NCBI GenBank assembly: GCA_016210285.1
Contig: JACQUN010000021.1
Coordinates: forward strand, 1 to 9,325
Length of the DNA stretch: 9,325 bases
Source: Chloroflexota bacterium
Lineage (GTDB): Bacteria; Chloroflexota; Dehalococcoidia; UBA1127; JACQUN01
Reading direction: 5' to 3'
This document shows, piece after piece, positions 7,479-9,325 of this stretch. Made by a program: the position numbers and the translations under genes. Each line of letters opens with the position of its first letter. The stretch's first letter is position 1. Under the pieces are notes generated by a model. It had not been told where the DNA came from and did no database searches. It was given only the letters and a program-made list of their open reading frames with translations.

Positions 7479-7681
7479 AGAATGCGGTACCCTAGCATGA
7501 CCTGCAAGACCTTCCACACTATCACACCTGCGAAGGCCGCGAAAAAGAGGTAGCTCACCACGTTGAGCATGCCACGGGCCTGAGGAGCCAGATATGCATA
7601 CACCAGCGTGACGGCCAGGTATTCGGCGAGGTAGAAAGCGAAATAGAAGTCCAGCCGCTGCTGTCGATAGAACGCCAGCAC
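7475..7681 (-). CDS. Small multi-helix membrane protein of unknown family
   Basis: From the first conventional start (GTG 7681) the product is 68 aa with two hydrophobic stretches (about 12-32 and 40-64) and few charges. I do not recognise the family. The start is doubtful: no ribosome binding site precedes 7681, and the frame stays open and protein-like upstream, adding a third helix (YLLILALAWATTTIVLAFY). A GGAGG lies 6 bases before codon 7741, which reads GTC. Starting there would give 88 aa and a 14-base overlap with the gene before, as at another junction in this operon. The true gene therefore probably covers 7475-7741, with an unusual start or a one-base sequence difference. The stop shares ATGA with the DUF4129 gene. 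The likely role is an integral membrane subunit of the same complex. Confidence 0.65.
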   Translation of the reverse strand: MLAFYRQQRLDFYFAFYLAEYLAVTLVYAYLAPQARGMLNVVSYLFFAAFAGVIVWKVLQVMLGYRIL

Positions 7682-7727
7682 GATCGTGGTGGTCGCCCAC
7701 GCCAGCGCCAGGATGAGGAGGTATCGG

Positions 7728-8495
7728 TTATAGAGCCTGACCTTGCACCTCCAGGACGATGGTGCTGCGCTGCTGCTGGGGCTCTTCCCGCTGGATGGTA
7801 ACGGGGCGGTTCAATGCTTCGGCCACCACAGACGCTACCACGGAGGCCAGGGGGCTTCCCAGCACCTCAACGACCCAGAGATGAGGTCTCTGGAGCCGTG
7901 GCCGGCTGATGGTGACGGTGACCGTTTGGCCTGACTGGCTGGCCGTGACCCCCGCAGCCATGTCCAGGAGCCCCACCAGGGCTTGGGTCAGGGCGCCGTC
8001 CAGGTCGGCGCCAGAGGGAGCTCGTCCCTGGCCCAGCATCTTGACCACGATGCTTCCCGGGGTCGTGACCAGGAGGCCGACTTCCTCCGCCTCGGGGCCA
8101 TACTTCACGATCAGTCTGCGTGGCACCGGGCGGCGCACCTCTGGAATCGAGGGGTTGGTGTGCAGGGGGACCAGGGCCCGGGGCGAGCCGTCGCAAAGAG
8201 ACGAGGGGAGGTAGATAGCCCGTGAACGCAGCCCAAGCTCCTCCAGCAGGGCGCTGAGGTTCTCGATGCCAGTCTCCAGCAGTGCCCTGCTGACCTCGGG
8301 TGGGACACTGGGAAGCGCCCGCGCCAGCCCGAGGCAGAGAGCACCCATCATCACTCCGGTGATGCCAAGGGCAGTCAGGGGAACGGAAGCCACAAGGAAA
8401 TAGGCCACCAGAGCGAAGGCGCCCCCGCCGAGCAGCAGGCCAAGCCCGAGAAGGAGGTAGGGGTTCTTCAGACGCACCCGAGGGAACCTGTTCAT
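7728..8495 (-). CDS. Two-helix membrane protein with cytosolic alpha/beta domain, uncharacterised
   Basis: This 255-aa protein has two adjacent N-terminal helices (about 12-35 and 37-60) with a short turn, then a domain of about 190 residues. The segment LLETGIENLSALLEELGL followed by IYLPSS and LVPL (about 72-111), a VTTPG turn near 143-147, and LGSPLASVVASVVAEALNRP (about 212-231) resemble an uncharacterised membrane-protein family I recall mainly from archaea (possibly DUF7982). I cannot confirm that here. No catalytic motif is evident. The ATG at 8495 has GAAGG 7 bases upstream. This is the first intact gene of the moxR operon, and its TAA (7728-7730) lies within the likely start region of the small membrane gene. 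It may anchor or regulate the complex on the cytosolic face; that is inference from context alone. Confidence 0.8.
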   Translation of the reverse strand: MNRFPRVRLKNPYLLLGLGLLLGGGAFALVAYFLVASVPLTALGITGVMMGALCLGLARALPSVPPEVSRALLETGIENLSALLEELGLRSRAIYLPSSLCDGSPRALVPLHTNPSIPEVRRPVPRRLIVKYGPEAEEVGLLVTTPGSIVVKMLGQGRAPSGADLDGALTQALVGLLDMAAGVTASQSGQTVTVTISRPRLQRPHLWVVEVLGSPLASVVASVVAEALNRPVTIQREEPQQQRSTIVLEVQGQAL

Positions 8496-9084
8496 GCGCG
8501 GGCCTTCAGCATCTCTTCCGCTTCTTGGCCTGGGGGAGCGGGCCGCTTTGGAGTGAAAGAGGGGGTAGTGTCTTTGCTGCTGCCCCGCGCCGGCGGCGGG
8601 CAGCTCCAGACCAGTTCCTCTGCCCCGTGCCCACTGTGCCTTCAGCTAGAGCCAAAGCCGGCCCAGGAGCACCGAGAGCATACCTGGACAACCTCACGAT
8701 TTTGGCACCCTCATTCCTGAGAGTCCAGAACGCCAGCCCTGTTGTAGCACCCCTAGAATACACGACCTTCCCGTTTATCGCAAGAGAACCCGAATTCGCC
8801 TTGAACGGCTTTGCCCTAAATGTCATTCTTGTATCTTAAGGGACAGGAAGCGGGACAGGCCGTTTCATTCTCGATCCACCAAGGCCGTGGCTCAGCGAGG
8901 TCGTTCCGCTGGTTGACCCCCGTCACCTCACAAAAGACCCTCTGTCGCCCCTGGTGGAGCTCAGCGGACAGCACTCGAACTTTTTGCCGCCCAACCTGGT
9001 GCCGAGACTGCGGCAACTGTTGGGCTGCCATGGTGAATGAAGCGGTAAGTTGTCCCAGCGGAGTTCGCTTGTGGTCGCTCGATC
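8496..9084. other. 589-base stretch without a convincing intact gene
   Basis: No tRNA, rRNA, transposase or CRISPR pattern is visible. Several weak ORFs overlap on both strands. On the minus strand a 71-codon frame (9031-8816) overlaps by 11 bases a 106-codon frame (8826-8506). Neither has a good ribosome binding site or a recognised domain, though the first ends in a Cys-containing, Trp-rich tail. By eye this DNA is less GC-rich than the operon. A GC-rich imperfect inverted repeat lies near 8581-8602. TTGCGA (8783-8778) and TATTCT (8760-8755), 17 bases apart on the minus strand, are the best promoter candidate for the moxR operon, at 4 of 6 matches each. The stretch probably holds the operon promoter plus decayed coding sequence. 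Confidence 0.5.
8506..8826 (-). CDS. Doubtful small ORF, possibly the frameshifted front of a lost operon gene
   Basis: The frame encodes 106 aa. Residues 1-68 look protein-like, with a beta-sandwich flavour (AFWTLRNEGAKIVRLSRY). From about residue 69 the composition turns to Arg/Ala/Pro-rich sequence typical of a wrong frame. A second minus-strand frame (8641-8492) holds 49 codons ending in QEAEEMLKARA, with its TGA overlapping the ATG of the next gene as ATGA. Adding one G to the GGGG run at about 8624-8627 would join the two into a product of roughly 111 aa. The family is not recognised. It could be a real gene with a frameshift, a decayed gene, or chance; third-position GC is weaker than in neighbouring genes. 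Confidence 0.3.
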   Translation of the reverse strand: MTFRAKPFKANSGSLAINGKVVYSRGATTGLAFWTLRNEGAKIVRLSRYALGAPGPALALAEGTVGTGQRNWSGAARRRRGAAAKTLPPLSLQSGPLPQAKKRKRC

Positions 9085-9325
9085 TCACTCGGATGACCGG
9101 CGGGACAGCCAGAACATCCGGAGCGCCATGACTTCGATCCACAGGAGCACCAACCCCACAAAGATTCGCTGTAAAACGCCGTTCACGCTGCCAATCTCAG
9201 CAACTTTAGCGATACCAATCCATGCAAGTAGGGCCACCAGCGCGACCGCACTCGTTATGACGGAGTAACCTCGGTAATAGTGCCACCAAGGGTCACTCTT
9301 AAACCTGAGTGAGATAGCAAAATTA
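9085..9325 (-). CDS. 3' end of a DUF998-type integral membrane protein (5' end beyond window)
   Basis: An open frame runs from the window edge to TGA at 9087-9085, giving the last 79 residues of a protein whose start lies outside. It shows a D-P-W-W-H-Y-Y-R-G-Y-S-V-I stretch, a hydrophobic helix (SAVALVALLAWIGIA), then GVLQRIFVGLVLLWIEVMAL, RMFWLSRR and the stop. The paired helices with a Gly-x-x-x-Arg linker and an L-L-W-I-x-V-x-A-L-R ending match the C-terminus of DUF998 membrane proteins. These are uncharacterised proteins of about six helices. It lies 589 bases upstream of the moxR operon on the same strand and has visibly lower GC, so it is probably a separate unit. The family call rests on this fragment only. 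Confidence 0.6.
   Translation of the reverse strand, partial: NFAISLRFKSDPWWHYYRGYSVITSAVALVALLAWIGIAKVAEIGSVNGVLQRIFVGLVLLWIEVMALRMFWLSRRSSE

Noticed and set aside
8581..8602. GC-rich inverted repeat as a terminator
   Set aside because: The arms are imperfect and no T-run follows on either strand.
8816..9031. 71-codon minus-strand ORF ending in a Cys-containing tail
   Set aside because: It has no ribosome binding site and no recognised family, is Gln-rich in its front half, and all three minus-strand frames are partly open here. It is kept only as part of the unassigned stretch.

Overview
The window is GC-rich bacterial DNA with tightly packed genes and several GTG starts. Nothing here fixes the taxon (no rRNA or marker gene). 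The back-to-back perfect palindromes at the left end resemble intergenic elements I recall from Chloroflexota (Dehalococcoidia-like) genomes, and the gene content suits such an organism. That placement is recall plus inference.

Left part, plus strand: an intergenic block of inverted repeats (1-100) and a weak promoter candidate precede a sugar-1-phosphate nucleotidyltransferase (259-1047). A secreted, membrane-tailed glucose/sorbosone dehydrogenase-type beta-propeller follows (1152-2381). They are codirectional with a 104-base gap, and no shared pathway is evident.

Centre and right, minus strand: one compact operon is read from about 8495 down to 2401. In transcription order it encodes a two-helix membrane protein with a cytosolic alpha/beta domain (255 aa, resembling an uncharacterised archaeal family), a small multi-helix membrane protein, a DUF4129 protein with a large exported sensor-like region, a DUF4350 protein, a MoxR AAA+ ATPase and a DUF58 protein. 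Junctions are a 4-base overlap, a 14-base overlap, a 2-base gap and an 11-base gap, so the genes are almost certainly co-transcribed. MoxR-DUF58-DUF4350-DUF4129 is a recurring set in bacteria and archaea. The working picture is a MoxR chaperone-like ATPase acting with a membrane-anchored DUF58 partner, plus envelope proteins that sense or bind something outside the cell. The substrate is unknown. The two upstream membrane proteins are the least described part.

Right end: 8496-9084 has no convincing intact gene. It has lower GC by eye, weak overlapping ORFs, and signs of a small gene broken by a frameshift just before the operon. Beyond it lies the 3' end of a DUF998-type membrane protein gene (9085-9325) that runs off the window.
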